NCBI GenBank assembly: GCA_944321875.1
Contig: CALUMX010000002.1
Coordinates: 83,651 to 147,650, forward strand
Length of the DNA stretch: 64,000 nt
From: an uncultured Muribaculaceae bacterium
GTDB taxonomy: Bacteria; Bacteroidota; Bacteroidia; Bacteroidales; Muribaculaceae
Reading direction: 5' to 3'
This document shows positions 13,271-22,646 of the stretch, one piece after another. The position numbers and the translations under genes are program-made. The notes below the pieces were generated by a model. That model ran no database searches and was not told the origin of the DNA. It saw nothing but the letters and a program-made list of their open reading frames with translations. Each line of letters begins with the position of its first letter. Position 1 is the stretch's first letter.

Positions 13271-13978
13271 TTAGTCCTCAAGCATGTATTCGACGGTAGT
13301 CACAACACGCACATTTTTGATGTAAGGAGTATTCTGGTCACGGTCGGTTATGGTGAACTGACCTTGTGAGGCCGTCTTGATTTTACCCAATTCGCTTTCT
13401 GAGTCGTTGGCAAACTGGACGGCAGCCTCGCGGGCGTTCTGTGTCGCCTGTTTAATCATCTCGGGCTTTATCGTGTTTAGTCCCGTAAATTCAAACGAAA
13501 CACTCGGATAGCTGTAATTGGTAAAGGTCAACGCCAGTCCTTGCTCGATAAAAGTAGTTTGCTCTTTCATCAATTTAAGCACGGTATCAACCTTGCGCGT
13601 ATTGACAGTGATAATCGATGACAAACGGTAACGGTAGGAAACTCGCTCGGCTGTATAAACGTCGGCCTGCAAATCAGTGACATCAATCGACGTCGTGATT
13701 TCCTCTTCGGTAATTCCGTTTTCCTTCAATTTATCTATTACAATCTTATTCTTCTGCTCTACCGTCTTATAGAGTGCCGGCAGGTTGTTGCCCACTTCCT
13801 TGAAGACAATAGGCCAGATAGCCTTGTCCGCTTTCACCTCCCGCTCGGCCAATCCCTTGACTGTTACGACACGCTGATTCTCCGTAAAACTTTTCAGCCC
13901 GCCACGAATGCAGAGTCCCAGTACAATAATACCGACTGCAACGACTACGGCAGCGACAATAGAATTTCTTTTTTCCAT
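13271..13978 (-). CDS. SIMPL-domain (DUF541, YggE-like) membrane-anchored protein
   Basis: I chose the ATG at 13978 because the next residues (MEKRNSIVAAVVVAVG...) place an N-terminal membrane anchor directly after the start; an in-frame ATG 48 nt upstream is possible but less natural. The 235-aa protein has one transmembrane helix (about 7-27) and a periplasmic SIMPL domain (VKGLAEREVKADKAIW ... TIKPEMIKQATQNAREAA). Family members form oligomeric periplasmic assemblies; E. coli YggE is linked to oxidative-stress tolerance. The molecular role is not established. It sits mid-operon. Confidence 0.88.
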   Translation of the reverse strand: MEKRNSIVAAVVVAVGIIVLGLCIRGGLKSFTENQRVVTVKGLAEREVKADKAIWPIVFKEVGNNLPALYKTVEQKNKIVIDKLKENGITEEEITTSIDVTDLQADVYTAERVSYRYRLSSIITVNTRKVDTVLKLMKEQTTFIEQGLALTFTNYSYPSVSFEFTGLNTIKPEMIKQATQNAREAAVQFANDSESELGKIKTASQGQFTITDRDQNTPYIKNVRVVTTVEYMLED

Positions 13979-14032
13979 AATTTGAGATTTTAGGTAGATT
14001 GTATCGGTAGAACAATCAACGGCCAATTTCGT

Positions 14033-15229
14033 TTAATCCGCACGGTAAAAATTACGCAAATACATCCGGGCAAAGAAATCCCAGTTGTCATGCAGCAACT
14101 TTCCGTCAGCTCCTGCCGGATATTTCGCATCAGGCAAGAGGTCGTTCTCAAACAGATAACGCACCAAATCCACCGGACACTTTCCGGCCTCCATTACCAG
14201 CGTATGCGCGGCATCGGCAGCCTCCCGGGCATCGTAGCAGGCATTGGATGCATGACGGATATATTGAGCCACATCGTGCGCTACAATCAGCCCTTTGCGG
14301 CGGTCGGCATAAAGGACGAAGTTGGAAAAGTCACGCAACTGCGGCAGATGACCTTCCGGATTGCTGCCCCAACGTAAATCTTCGGAAAGGAAACGTTCCA
14401 ATTCGTCATAAGTCCGGCAGAAGGCAATAACGTCGCCCACTGCATGCTTCATCGCCTTGTAATATTTATGGTCAGGCACAGGAGTCAGTTTCTCCGCCCG
14501 CGGCAAACGGTCGTCAACCACAAGCCGCAACCATTCATCCACCAGCAAAGCTAACGGACCTGTGGGTTGCTGGAAAGTCGTTCGCAGACGGTCTTCCGCA
14601 GTCAACGTTTCCTCAACCGTCAACTCGTCTTCCTCTGCCACCTCCCGCTCATAGGCATGCTTGCTGACAGGACGCAACAGATAACTGTGCCAGAACAGCC
14701 AGCCTGAAGCCCGGAAAATGTCACGCACTTGCTCCTTGTCGGCCAAATCCAATTCCTGAAGCATTTGGAAATCCTCTGCCGACGGAGCATCATCGTAAAG
14801 GAAATCAAACAATTTATGCACCTGACGGGCAAAACGCATCAAATCGCTGTCGTAGGGCGACACCAGTCCGTTGAATCCCAAGGCAGACTCCAACGAGTAC
14901 CAAATGATGAACTGCACGTCAATCAGATTCAGCTCCGAATCGACATAGTCATCCGGCTCGTCGTAAAACGGCACAGGACGGCCGTACAACTTACGGCACA
15001 TTCTGACGAAAGCACGCCACATACCGGCATCAGACACCACATCCTGATAGTATCCCGTAAGGTCGAGCACGCAACGCTTGCGCTCTGCGTCGGTCAATTC
15101 GGGGAACACCTTCATGCTTCCCCACAACTTATCTATATAGCGGGCGAGCGTGAGGTAGTAGTCATCGGTCGGTTTCAACAGGTCGGGCTCAGGCAGCATC
15201 CGCTTCAAATCATCTACTGTTATTTCCAT
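14033..15229 (-). CDS. Conserved hypothetical protein, mostly helical
   Basis: I do not recognise a named family for this 398-aa protein. It is acidic, rich in Trp, Tyr, Leu and Asp, lacks a signal peptide or membrane segment, and has a helical look (KRMLPEPDLLKPTDDYYLTLARYIDKLW at the start is split by Pro-rich turns). It is probably cytoplasmic. It is the first gene of the minus-strand operon running to 11805 and starts about 18 nt downstream of the -7 box in a tandem promoter-like repeat. Confidence 0.75.
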   Translation of the reverse strand: MEITVDDLKRMLPEPDLLKPTDDYYLTLARYIDKLWGSMKVFPELTDAERKRCVLDLTGYYQDVVSDAGMWRAFVRMCRKLYGRPVPFYDEPDDYVDSELNLIDVQFIIWYSLESALGFNGLVSPYDSDLMRFARQVHKLFDFLYDDAPSAEDFQMLQELDLADKEQVRDIFRASGWLFWHSYLLRPVSKHAYEREVAEEDELTVEETLTAEDRLRTTFQQPTGPLALLVDEWLRLVVDDRLPRAEKLTPVPDHKYYKAMKHAVGDVIAFCRTYDELERFLSEDLRWGSNPEGHLPQLRDFSNFVLYADRRKGLIVAHDVAQYIRHASNACYDAREAADAAHTLVMEAGKCPVDLVRYLFENDLLPDAKYPAGADGKLLHDNWDFFARMYLRNFYRAD

Positions 15230-15240
15230 GAATCGTAAAT

Positions 15241-15420
15241 TTTATTCAAAAATAGAGAAAGGCGAGCGCAGAGGCAAACGAAAAACGAAGTTTTTAAGTT
15301 TGGCTTTGCCGAGCCGTATCCTATTTTATTCAAAAATAGCGAAAGGCGAGCGCAGAGACAAACGAAAAACGAAGTTTTTGGGTTTGGCTTTGCCGAGCCG
15401 CATCCTATTTTATTCAAAAT
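15241..15420 (-). repeat. Tandem promoter-bearing intergenic repeat, locus 1 (84-bp period)
   Basis: Two nearly identical 84-bp units (15241-15324, 15325-15408) are followed by a 12-nt start of a third. Each unit, read on the minus strand, contains GGCTCGGCAAAGCC, then a 6-bp hairpin AAAAAC-TTC-GTTTTT, then TTTG-N20-TATTTTTG. The exact boxes are CAAA at 15275-15278 with CAAAAATA at 15247-15254, and CAAA at 15359-15362 with CAAAAATA at 15331-15338. Related tandem units occur at 42.10 and 48.74 kb. Translation of the unit gives a spurious open frame. Confidence 0.9.
15247..15278 (-). promoter_or_regulatory. Full-consensus promoter for the 398-aa protein/SIMPL/acetyltransferase/EamA operon
   Basis: On the minus strand this is TTTG, 20 bp, TATTTTTG, the Bacteroidetes -33/-7 consensus. 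It lies inside the repeat unit nearest the gene. A second identical arrangement lies 84 bp upstream at 15331-15362. Confidence 0.75.
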
Positions 15421-15533
15421 TAAGCATTGCTTCTGTAATAATCAATATACACAACCACAAATAGTGCCGGTCGAAAGGGCTGCTCTGAAAATTTTTCGCT
15501 ACTTTTACATCATTGAAAACTTTTATCCGAATT

Positions 15534-16073
15534 ATGAAGAATTTTCACGACCTTTTATTCAACCGTCGCAGCATCCGCAAATACAAAGATGAGGAAATCT
15601 CCGGCGACGATGTGACAACCATATTACAGGCAGGATTGGCAAGCCCGTCCTCCAAGAACCGCCGTCCATGGAATTTCATTGTCGTAGAGGACAAGAAAAC
15701 ATTGGAAGCTCTGAGCAAGTGCAAGGAGTTCGGGGCACGTCCTATTGAGAGTTGTGCACTGGCCATTGTCGTTACGGCCGACCCGTTTGAAAGCGACGTA
15801 TGGGTGGAGGATGCCTCTATCGCCACTTTCGCCATGCAGATGCAAGCCGAGGACCTCGGATTGGGAAGCTGCTGGATTCAGGTGCGTGAGCGGTTTGACC
15901 GCGACGCCAACCTGGCGGAAGACAACGTAAGAGCCATTCTGGGCATTCCCGATGACATCCGTGTTTTGAGCATTTTGACTCTCGGCCATAAGGACGAGGA
16001 GCGCAAGCCGCTGAACGAGGAGGAATGTCTCTGGGAGAAAGTGCATATCGGACATTGGAGGGCACAGGAATGA
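15534..16073 (+). CDS. Nitroreductase-family flavoprotein
   Basis: The ATG at 15534 gives a 179-aa protein; a TTG 21 nt upstream is less likely. It has the nitroreductase (PF00881) layout: FNRRSIRKYKDEEI at the N-terminus for FMN phosphate binding, LASPSSKNRRPWNF (about 35-48), GLGSCWIQ (about 104-111), and a C-terminal LGHKDEERKPL. These are FMN enzymes that reduce nitro groups, quinones or related acceptors with NAD(P)H; the substrate is unknown. It overlaps the next gene by ATGA, opening a nitroreductase, DUF2520, KdsC, Maf cluster. Confidence 0.93.
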   Translation: MKNFHDLLFNRRSIRKYKDEEISGDDVTTILQAGLASPSSKNRRPWNFIVVEDKKTLEALSKCKEFGARPIESCALAIVVTADPFESDVWVEDASIATFAMQMQAEDLGLGSCWIQVRERFDRDANLAEDNVRAILGIPDDIRVLSILTLGHKDEERKPLNEEECLWEKVHIGHWRAQE

Positions 16074-16858
16074 GCCGGCTACGCATCGTAATCATCGGAG
16101 CCGGCAACGTGGCTACCCATCTCGCGCTTGCCCTGCGCAAGAAAGCGGACATCGTGCAGATTTTCGGCCACACACCCGAACGTACCCGCAAACTTGCTGA
16201 AGCGGTCGGAGACGGTGTCAGTTACGAAACCGACATCAACCGACTTGCCGATGCCGACGCCTACATCGTCTCCATTAAGGACGACGCGATAGCTGGCTTC
16301 CTGAACTCCGTACCCGCCCGATGCCGCCGCTCGCTCTGGATGCATACCTCTGGGAGCGTAGGGATTGACGTATTTGAGGGATTCAACGACAACCACGGTA
16401 TCCTCTACCCTCTGCAAACGTTCTCCATCGATGTTGACCTCAACATGGAGGAAGTGCATTTCTTCTGCGAAGGCAATCATACGGATGCCGAAACCGGCAT
16501 ACAGGCTGTAGCCCGGCTGATTTCCGACCACGTTCACCATGCCGACAGTGACATCCGCCGCCAACTGCACATTGCGGCCGTATTTGCCTGCAACTTTGTC
16601 AACCATATGTACACGGCGGCATCCGACATTCTGGAGCGCAACCAACTACCGTTCAGCGCACTGCTTCCTCTCATCAAGGAAACGACAAGAAAGGCAGTAT
16701 CCTACCCTGCCATTACGCCGTATGAGGCTCAAACCGGTCCGGCCGTGCGGGGCGACCGCAACATCATCGGAAAGCACCTGTCAATGCTGGAGGGTACGGA
16801 AAAAGAGATTTATGAAACTGTATCAAACGCTATACTCAAACGACACAATAAAGCATGA
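16070..16858 (+). CDS. DUF2520 Rossmann-fold oxidoreductase-like protein
   Basis: The start is the ATG of the ATGA overlap with the nitroreductase stop. The 262-aa product has an N-terminal Rossmann motif [13 protein letters not shown] (about 6-18), a middle segment typical of the family ([21 protein letters not shown]), and a C-terminal helical DUF2520 domain resembling the dimerisation domain of pyrroline-5-carboxylate reductase-like enzymes. It probably binds NAD(P), but its substrate is unknown. It is translationally coupled to the downstream phosphatase by another ATGA. Confidence 0.9.
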   Translation: MSRLRIVIIGAGNVATHLALALRKKADIVQIFGHTPERTRKLAEAVGDGVSYETDINRLADADAYIVSIKDDAIAGFLNSVPARCRRSLWMHTSGSVGIDVFEGFNDNHGILYPLQTFSIDVDLNMEEVHFFCEGNHTDAETGIQAVARLISDHVHHADSDIRRQLHIAAVFACNFVNHMYTAASDILERNQLPFSALLPLIKETTRKAVSYPAITPYEAQTGPAVRGDRNIIGKHLSMLEGTEKEIYETVSNAILKRHNKA

Positions 16859-17379
16859 GCGGAATAGATTATAATTTGTCACAGATAAAGGCATTCGCCT
16901 TCGACGTCGACGGCGTTCTGTCGTCCTCGACCATCCCACTGCACCCGTCGGGAGAACCGATGCGCATGGTCAACATCAAGGACGGATACGCCATCCAACT
17001 GGCTGTCAAGCTGGGCTATCAGGTAGCCATCATCACAGGAGGAAAAACGGAGGCCGTACGCATCCGTTTTGAAAATCTCGGAGTACAGGACGTCTATATG
17101 GGAGCGGCTGTAAAAATCACAACTTACGAGGAATGGAAAAAGAAACACAACCTGCAGGACAGCGAAATCATGTTCATGGGTGACGATATTCCCGATATGG
17201 AGGTACTCCGGCGTGTAGGACTCCCTGCGGCTCCGGCCGATGCCTGCAGCGACGTGCTGGCTCTCGCCCGCTATGTCACGCCTTGCAAAGGCGGCGACGG
17301 ATGTGCCCGCGACATTATCGAGCAAGTGCTCCGCGCCAAGGGTGACTGGCTGAAGGACCGCCACGCTTTCGGATGGTAG
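16855..17379 (+). CDS. kdsC: 3-deoxy-D-manno-octulosonate-8-phosphate phosphatase, KdsC/YrbI type
   Basis: This 174-aa HAD phosphatase is of the small C0-type without a cap domain, as in KdsC. Motif [10 protein letters not shown] (about 12-20), motif II IITGG (about 59-63), the conserved Lys region, and motif [13 protein letters not shown] (about 104-115) are visible. KdsC removes phosphate from Kdo-8-P in lipid A/LPS core synthesis. A Kdo cytidylyltransferase (kdsB) is found at 51.8 kb, supporting a functioning Kdo route. Some family members act on KDN-9-P instead, so substrate is inferred. Confidence 0.88.
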   Translation: MSGIDYNLSQIKAFAFDVDGVLSSSTIPLHPSGEPMRMVNIKDGYAIQLAVKLGYQVAIITGGKTEAVRIRFENLGVQDVYMGAAVKITTYEEWKKKHNLQDSEIMFMGDDIPDMEVLRRVGLPAAPADACSDVLALARYVTPCKGGDGCARDIIEQVLRAKGDWLKDRHAFGW

Positions 17380-17417
17380 CCGATTTCTTATAGTTAGTCT
17401 TTATTTAATTTCGAAAA

Positions 17418-17999
17418 ATGCTTTCCAATCTATCCAAATATAAAATCGTCCTTGCCAGCGGCTCACCCCGACGCAAGGAACTGCTCGCAGGCCTTGGCCT
17501 GGAGTTCTCCGTTTTCTGCCTGAAAGATATCGACGAATCCTATCCGGCTGACTTAAATGCAGCGGACGTTGCAGGCTACATTTCGGGGAAAAAGGCCGAT
17601 GCCTACCGGCAAATTATCCACGATAACGAACTTTTCATCACGGCCGACACTGTAGTTGTCAGCGGAAACCGTATTCTCGGCAAACCGACCGACCGGCAGA
17701 ACGCCATCGAAATGCTGCAGGCTCTGTCGGGCAAGGAGCATCAGGTCATCACGGGCGTGACACTCGTCAGCGCCGAACGCAGAGCATCGTTCTCCGTCAC
17801 TACCGACGTACGTTTCTGCACGCTCACCGATGAGGAAATCGAATACTACGTCGACAACTACCGTCCATTCGACAAAGCCGGAGCCTATGGCATCCAGGAA
17901 TGGATTGGCTATATCGGAGTGGAAAACATATCGGGCAGCTATTTCAACGTGATGGGCCTTCCCGTACAGCGGTTGTACCGCGAACTCAAGAAATGGTAA
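17418..17999 (+). CDS. Maf-family nucleoside triphosphate pyrophosphatase
   Basis: This 193-aa protein has the Maf signature LASGSPRRKELL near the start and the catalytic TADTVV (about 75) with DKAGAYGIQ (about 153). Maf proteins hydrolyse non-canonical or canonical pyrimidine NTPs (dTTP, UTP) to monophosphates; the subtype is not decided here. It is the last gene of its cluster, 38 nt after kdsC. Its stop codon overlaps the convergent minus-strand gene by 14 bp. Confidence 0.94.
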   Translation: MLSNLSKYKIVLASGSPRRKELLAGLGLEFSVFCLKDIDESYPADLNAADVAGYISGKKADAYRQIIHDNELFITADTVVVSGNRILGKPTDRQNAIEMLQALSGKEHQVITGVTLVSAERRASFSVTTDVRFCTLTDEEIEYYVDNYRPFDKAGAYGIQEWIGYIGVENISGSYFNVMGLPVQRLYRELKKW

Positions 18000-19137
18000 G
18001 CGTTGCCGTATAGAGCGTGTCATCGCCGACGGGTGTCAGCAGAAGGGTTCCTGCCTGCAACCGGCCATCGGCGATGACAGGCTTTTCTTTTTCCGAAAGA
18101 TAGCGTGCGAGGTCGTCTTTTGTCTTATGATAGAACACTTCCATCGTTCCGACCTTTCCGTCTGCCACCACGCTGTCGCCCAAAACCGAAGCCACGACAC
18201 CCATCGTAGTGCGCACATTCATCTCAATACAGGGATTGACTCCTACCGTACCGTCTTCCCGACGGTAAAGGAGCATATCTACCCCTATGTATCCTTCATA
18301 ATCATCCGGCACTATCTCGCACAATGCTTCCCGAAGCTGAGACTGCAGGGTGTCGAAATCGTAACCACCCGATTTCTCGTCCAGATATTCTCTCAGCAAA
18401 CCGGTTGATGCCACCATCGCGTTATCATACGACATTTGGGCATTATTGAAAAACACGGAATAACCGGCAAAACGCACATCACCCCCTGACACACGGAACT
18501 CCATCGCAAAATCCTGCAATCCGTCAAGCATGCGCTCACACATGATACTGCCCTGCTTCTTTATCACGCTCTCAATCCATATTCGGAAAGAAGGCAAACT
18601 GTCAGGTGACACTCGGCACACTCCCCGTCCGCTTCCCGACCAGGGAGCTTTGACTACCGCATCCGAGAATCGCCGTACCGCTGCCTCAACCTCCTCCAGC
18701 AAAAAGCATTCCACCGGGCTTTCCGGCATCAACGGCAAACGCAACCGACGGAAAATGCCGACCGTTTGTCCGCGGTGAGAAAGTTGACGAATAGCCTGTA
18801 ATGCCTTCTCATCCGGTAAATGAGGGACTCCCGCTCTTGCCAGTTCAGCCGCTATGGCAGGACTCCATCCCCACGGCATCACCCTCTCGGGAACAGAAGT
18901 GCGGTTCCACAGACCGACGCGACTCAAATGCGGAAAATCCTGCTTCATCCTCAGGAGAAAACCACGGTTGACATCATTATCGTCCGCATACAAAACAGCA
19001 GGCGACTCACAGACCCACATCGGGAGCATCTGCAAGTCGCTGCGTATCTTTCTGGCCAGCACCGGCGCCGTATAGTTGGCTATGCCGGCTGCCAGTGCAA
19101 GGTCATTTTCCGGATTGAACAAATAAAGGGAAAGCAT
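17986..19137 (-). CDS. ATP-grasp-like protein of unknown substrate
   Basis: The ATG at 19137 avoids overlap with nspC and starts on a natural hydrophobic strand (MLSLYLFNPENDLAL). The 383-aa protein has features of an ATP-grasp carboxylate-amine ligase: VVKAPWSGSGRGVC (lysine plus Gly-rich loop, mid-protein), EDF-like AMEFRV, and PCIEMNVRTTMG near the C-terminus, where the Glu and Asn would bind magnesium. I recognise no characterised homologue. It lies 16 nt behind nspC, the third gene of the pcrA-nspC operon. Confidence 0.75.
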   Translation of the reverse strand: MLSLYLFNPENDLALAAGIANYTAPVLARKIRSDLQMLPMWVCESPAVLYADDNDVNRGFLLRMKQDFPHLSRVGLWNRTSVPERVMPWGWSPAIAAELARAGVPHLPDEKALQAIRQLSHRGQTVGIFRRLRLPLMPESPVECFLLEEVEAAVRRFSDAVVKAPWSGSGRGVCRVSPDSLPSFRIWIESVIKKQGSIMCERMLDGLQDFAMEFRVSGGDVRFAGYSVFFNNAQMSYDNAMVASTGLLREYLDEKSGGYDFDTLQSQLREALCEIVPDDYEGYIGVDMLLYRREDGTVGVNPCIEMNVRTTMGVVASVLGDSVVADGKVGTMEVFYHKTKDDLARYLSEKEKPVIADGRLQAGTLLLTPVGDDTLYTATLTIS

Positions 19138-19153
19138 CCGCAAAATAGGTAAG

Positions 19154-20305
19154 TTAATCCATCCGGCTGCGGTAGTCCTCATAGGTGAACTCGCGTAGCA
19201 GTTCCACTGTTCCGTCCATACGTTTCAAGACAAACGAAGGATGCTGAATTCCGTTGAACATGTGGGTTTTGACAGTCGTGTAGTGATTCATATCCTCAAA
19301 TACGATGGTATCACCCGGCTGCAACGGTTTCTCAAAGCTCCAGTCTCCGATGAAGTCACCGCTCAGACAGGAATTTCCACCAATGCGGTAAGTCGGTTTC
19401 GACGGGTCAACCTCTTTCAACGCCGACTCAATTGCCGGCTTATAGGGCATTTCCAGACAGTCCGGCATGTGGCAGGCAAAAGAAGCGTCAATGATGGCTG
19501 TCTTGATACCTTGATTCTCCACCACGTCGAGCACAGTAGACACAAGCTCACCCGTACGCCATGTGAACGCGCTTCCCGGCTCCATAATCAGCTCCAGGTT
19601 TGGATGACGCTCCTTGAAACTACGCAGCAGTGCAATCAGATGCTCCACGTCGTAACCCTCGCGTGTCATCAGATGTCCGCCGCCCATGTTCAGCCAACGC
19701 ACCTGCCCGAGAAGGTCTCCGAACTTTTCTTCCATCGCATTCAGCACCGTTTCCAAGTCGTAAGAGGTCGACTCACACAAACAATGAAAATGCAGACCTT
19801 CCAGACCCTCCGGTAACCGTCCGTCCAGCACATCAGCCGTCACGCCGAAACGAGAACCGGGCATGCAGGGATTATAGATGTCGGTATCGATAACGGAACT
19901 TTCCGGATTAACACGCAGACCGCAGCTGACGCGCTTCTCAGCCGGATGCGTGGCATTATAGGCATCGACCCGAGGTTTGAATTTCTCATATTGTGCCACG
20001 GAGTTAAAAACAATGTGCGAGCTGCCCTCGATAAACTCATCGATGGTATCCTCCGTGTATACCGGACAGTAGGAATGCACGTCGTTGCCCAAAAATTCCA
20101 AAGACAGACGCATTTCGTTGAGCGAGCTGGCTGTCGACGACGAACAGTACTCGGAAATAATGCCGAACGTTTTCCACAAGGCGTTAGCCTTAAAAGCCAT
20201 GATGATTTTCACGCCGGCACGCTCTGATACGGATGAAATCAGCGACAGATTTCTGCGCAGTTTCTCCTCATGCACAATATAATAAGGGGTTGCTATTTTC
20301 TTCAT
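19154..20305 (-). CDS. nspC: Carboxynorspermidine decarboxylase
   Basis: This 383-aa PLP enzyme of the alanine-racemase fold decarboxylates carboxyspermidine or carboxynorspermidine, the last step of the alternative spermidine route found in many Bacteroidetes. The PLP lysine is in MAFKANALWKTFG (about 35-47). Other active-site segments are MPGSRFGV, HFHCLCEST, LNMGGGHLMT and the C-terminal GNSCLSGDFIGDW with the catalytic Cys. The partner carboxyspermidine dehydrogenase is not adjacent in this window. The start overlaps the helicase stop by ATGA. Confidence 0.95.
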   Translation of the reverse strand: MKKIATPYYIVHEEKLRRNLSLISSVSERAGVKIIMAFKANALWKTFGIISEYCSSSTASSLNEMRLSLEFLGNDVHSYCPVYTEDTIDEFIEGSSHIVFNSVAQYEKFKPRVDAYNATHPAEKRVSCGLRVNPESSVIDTDIYNPCMPGSRFGVTADVLDGRLPEGLEGLHFHCLCESTSYDLETVLNAMEEKFGDLLGQVRWLNMGGGHLMTREGYDVEHLIALLRSFKERHPNLELIMEPGSAFTWRTGELVSTVLDVVENQGIKTAIIDASFACHMPDCLEMPYKPAIESALKEVDPSKPTYRIGGNSCLSGDFIGDWSFEKPLQPGDTIVFEDMNHYTTVKTHMFNGIQHPSFVLKRMDGTVELLREFTYEDYRSRMD

Positions 20306-22626
20306 TGTATGATTGTGAATTTTGCAAATTTTACCAATAACACTTTTATTCCCACATTCTCGAAGTTGACTGTCACCTTCACATCCGGATTACTCTCCAC
20401 CTTCGTAATCTCGCCCACTCCGAAACGGTCGTGACGGATGCGCATCCCGACCTCATAATCGGAATTGACAGGAGCAGAAGCTGAAGACGGACGGTCTGCA
20501 GAAGCCGCCTGTGCCTTTCGCGACGGAGAGGTAGAAAGCGGAGTCAGGCGACGGGGTGCCGCAATCGACCGTTCTTCCAATATCGGACGCTGTTTTCTTT
20601 CGACAAACTCATCAAAGCGGTCTTTTACATAATTCTGACCGCCGGTTGAGCCGGACATAATCAGCAGACTTCGGTCAATATCCTTGATGAAACGGCTTGG
20701 CGAACAGGGACGTGACGCACCGTTCTGGAAACGCGACCGGGCGTAAGTCATTACGCAATTTTCCTTGGCACGCGTAATGGCCACATAGAGCAACCGCCGT
20801 TCCTCCTCTATCTCGCTCATCGAGCCGCTGCTATGCACCGACGGGAACAATTCATCCTCTACTCCGACGATAATCACGTTGCGGAATTCAAGTCCTTTCG
20901 AGGCATGGACAGTCATCAACGTCACTTTCGGCATTCCGTCATCCTCCTCGCTGTCCTGGTCGGTGGCAAGCGATACCTCCGAAAGGAAATCAGCCATCGA
21001 CACTTCACGGCTGCCCTGCTCCATACGGTCATCGACAAATTGCTTCGCCGCACTCAGCAACTCGTTCAGGTTTTCCTGACGGCTGATATTCTCGGGCGTA
21101 TTGTCGGAATACAGAGAGGACACAAGCTTCGAGGTATGATAGATATGGGATGTCAGAGCGAAAGCATCGGCTCCACTTTCACTCATTTCTATATATCCGT
21201 CAATCAGCGACTTGAACCCATTAAGTTTCGCCCGTGTACCGGCATTGACACTCAATCCGTAAATATCAGGCTCACACAGTACGCGCCACATGCTGACACC
21301 TCCGTCAACGGCTGCTTGACGCACTTTCTGCACCGTCTTGTCGCCAATGCCGCGCGCCGGATAATTGATGATACGGCGCAGTGCCTCATCATCGTCGGGA
21401 TTGATGGTCATGCGGAAATAGCCGAGCGCATCCTTGATTTCCTTACGCTGATAGAACGACAGCCCGCCATAAATACGATAAGGTATGTTACGCTTGCGCA
21501 GACTTTCCTCCAGCAGACGCGATTGGGCATTCGTACGGTAGAGAATGGCGAAGTCGGAATAGGCGCCCGATTGAAGCATCTTGATTTCCGAAATCTTATT
21601 GGCCACAATGAAACTTTCCTCAAAATCCGTATAAGCCTCTATGACCGGAATCTTCGCACCGGCAGAATTGGTGGAGAAAATCCGCTTCGGAATCTGCTTT
21701 TTATTCTTCTCTATCAAACTGTTGGCCGCGTTCAGAATGTTCTGCGTCGAACGGTAGTTCTGCTCCAACTTGAACGTCACCAAATCCGGATAGGAATCCT
21801 TCAGATTAAGAATGTTCTGTATGTTTGCGCCACGGAAGGAATAGATACTTTGCGCATCATCGCCCACCACGCACAAGCGCTGAGACTTTTGGCTCAGTTT
21901 CGAAATCACCAGGTGCTGTGCGAAGTTGGTATCCTGATACTCGTCTACCAGTACATACTGGAAATAATCCTGATATTTCTCCAGCACATCCTCGTTGTCA
22001 CGGAACAGAATATTGGTATACAGCAGAATATCATCAAAGTCCATGGCCTCCGAAATGGCGCAGCGATTGAAATAGGTCTCATAGATGTCGGCAAATGCCG
22101 GACGCCGGACGTGCCGGTCACGGTCCATGTATGCCTTGTTCTGACGATAGCTTGCCGGAGTCACTAGGGCATTTTTCAACTGGGAAATGAACGAGGACAC
22201 TGCCGCTACGGCATATTGCTTCTCGTCCAACTCCTTCTCCTTGATAATGGCTTTCAGCAACGACTTCGTGTCGGCCGTATCGTAAATCGTAAAATTCGGA
22301 CGGAAACCAATACGGTCGGCGTTGTAGCGCAAAATGCGGAGGAACAACGAGTGGAACGTACCCATCCAAAGCTGTGAGGCCAGTTCCGGACCGACCAACA
22401 GAGCGATACGCTCACGCATTTCACGGGCAGCCTTGTTGGTAAACGTCAGGGCCAGAATACGCCGGGGGGCATAGCCCTGCGCTATCAGATAGGTTATCTT
22501 ATTGGTCAGCACACGGGTCTTTCCCGACCCTGCGCCGGCAATAACCAGCGAGGGGCCGCCATCGTAGCGCACCGCCTCCAGCTGCTGCTGATTCAAATCT
22601 TGCAGATAAGTTTCTATTTGCTCCAT
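20302..22626 (-). CDS. pcrA: UvrD/PcrA-type superfamily 1 DNA helicase
   Basis: This 774-aa 3'-5' helicase has Walker A GAGSGKTR (31-38), LAFTNKAAREMRERI-type motif Ia, VDEYQDTN (about 228), QNYRST, ARGIGDKT, and the motif V/VI pair TVHASKGLEF and YVAITRAKE. The C-terminus is a Ser/Pro linker and a Tudor-like domain (RHDRFGVGEITKVE), which in PcrA contacts RNA polymerase. It acts in nucleotide excision repair and in clearing replication conflicts. It starts the minus-strand pcrA-nspC-ATP-grasp operon and has a full-consensus promoter. Confidence 0.95.
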   Translation of the reverse strand: MEQIETYLQDLNQQQLEAVRYDGGPSLVIAGAGSGKTRVLTNKITYLIAQGYAPRRILALTFTNKAAREMRERIALLVGPELASQLWMGTFHSLFLRILRYNADRIGFRPNFTIYDTADTKSLLKAIIKEKELDEKQYAVAAVSSFISQLKNALVTPASYRQNKAYMDRDRHVRRPAFADIYETYFNRCAISEAMDFDDILLYTNILFRDNEDVLEKYQDYFQYVLVDEYQDTNFAQHLVISKLSQKSQRLCVVGDDAQSIYSFRGANIQNILNLKDSYPDLVTFKLEQNYRSTQNILNAANSLIEKNKKQIPKRIFSTNSAGAKIPVIEAYTDFEESFIVANKISEIKMLQSGAYSDFAILYRTNAQSRLLEESLRKRNIPYRIYGGLSFYQRKEIKDALGYFRMTINPDDDEALRRIINYPARGIGDKTVQKVRQAAVDGGVSMWRVLCEPDIYGLSVNAGTRAKLNGFKSLIDGYIEMSESGADAFALTSHIYHTSKLVSSLYSDNTPENISRQENLNELLSAAKQFVDDRMEQGSREVSMADFLSEVSLATDQDSEEDDGMPKVTLMTVHASKGLEFRNVIIVGVEDELFPSVHSSGSMSEIEEERRLLYVAITRAKENCVMTYARSRFQNGASRPCSPSRFIKDIDRSLLIMSGSTGGQNYVKDRFDEFVERKQRPILEERSIAAPRRLTPLSTSPSRKAQAASADRPSSASAPVNSDYEVGMRIRHDRFGVGEITKVESNPDVKVTVNFENVGIKVLLVKFAKFTIIQ

Positions 22627-22646
22627 CGTCTGTGTATAATAGGGTG

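Noticed and set aside
15241..15420. CRISPR array
   Set aside because: Units are contiguous 84-bp tandem copies without unique spacers, only two per locus, and no cas genes are present.
15220..15464. Open frames on both strands translating to repeated FVCLCARLSLFLNK-like and KGERRxKRKTKFL-like peptides
   Set aside because: They are translations of the 84-bp intergenic repeat units; periodicity is at DNA level and promoter boxes lie inside.
20833..22167. A 444-aa plus-strand frame opposite the pcrA helicase
   Set aside because: Antisense shadow of a well-supported helicase; composition rich in His/Arg/Ile with no family resemblance.
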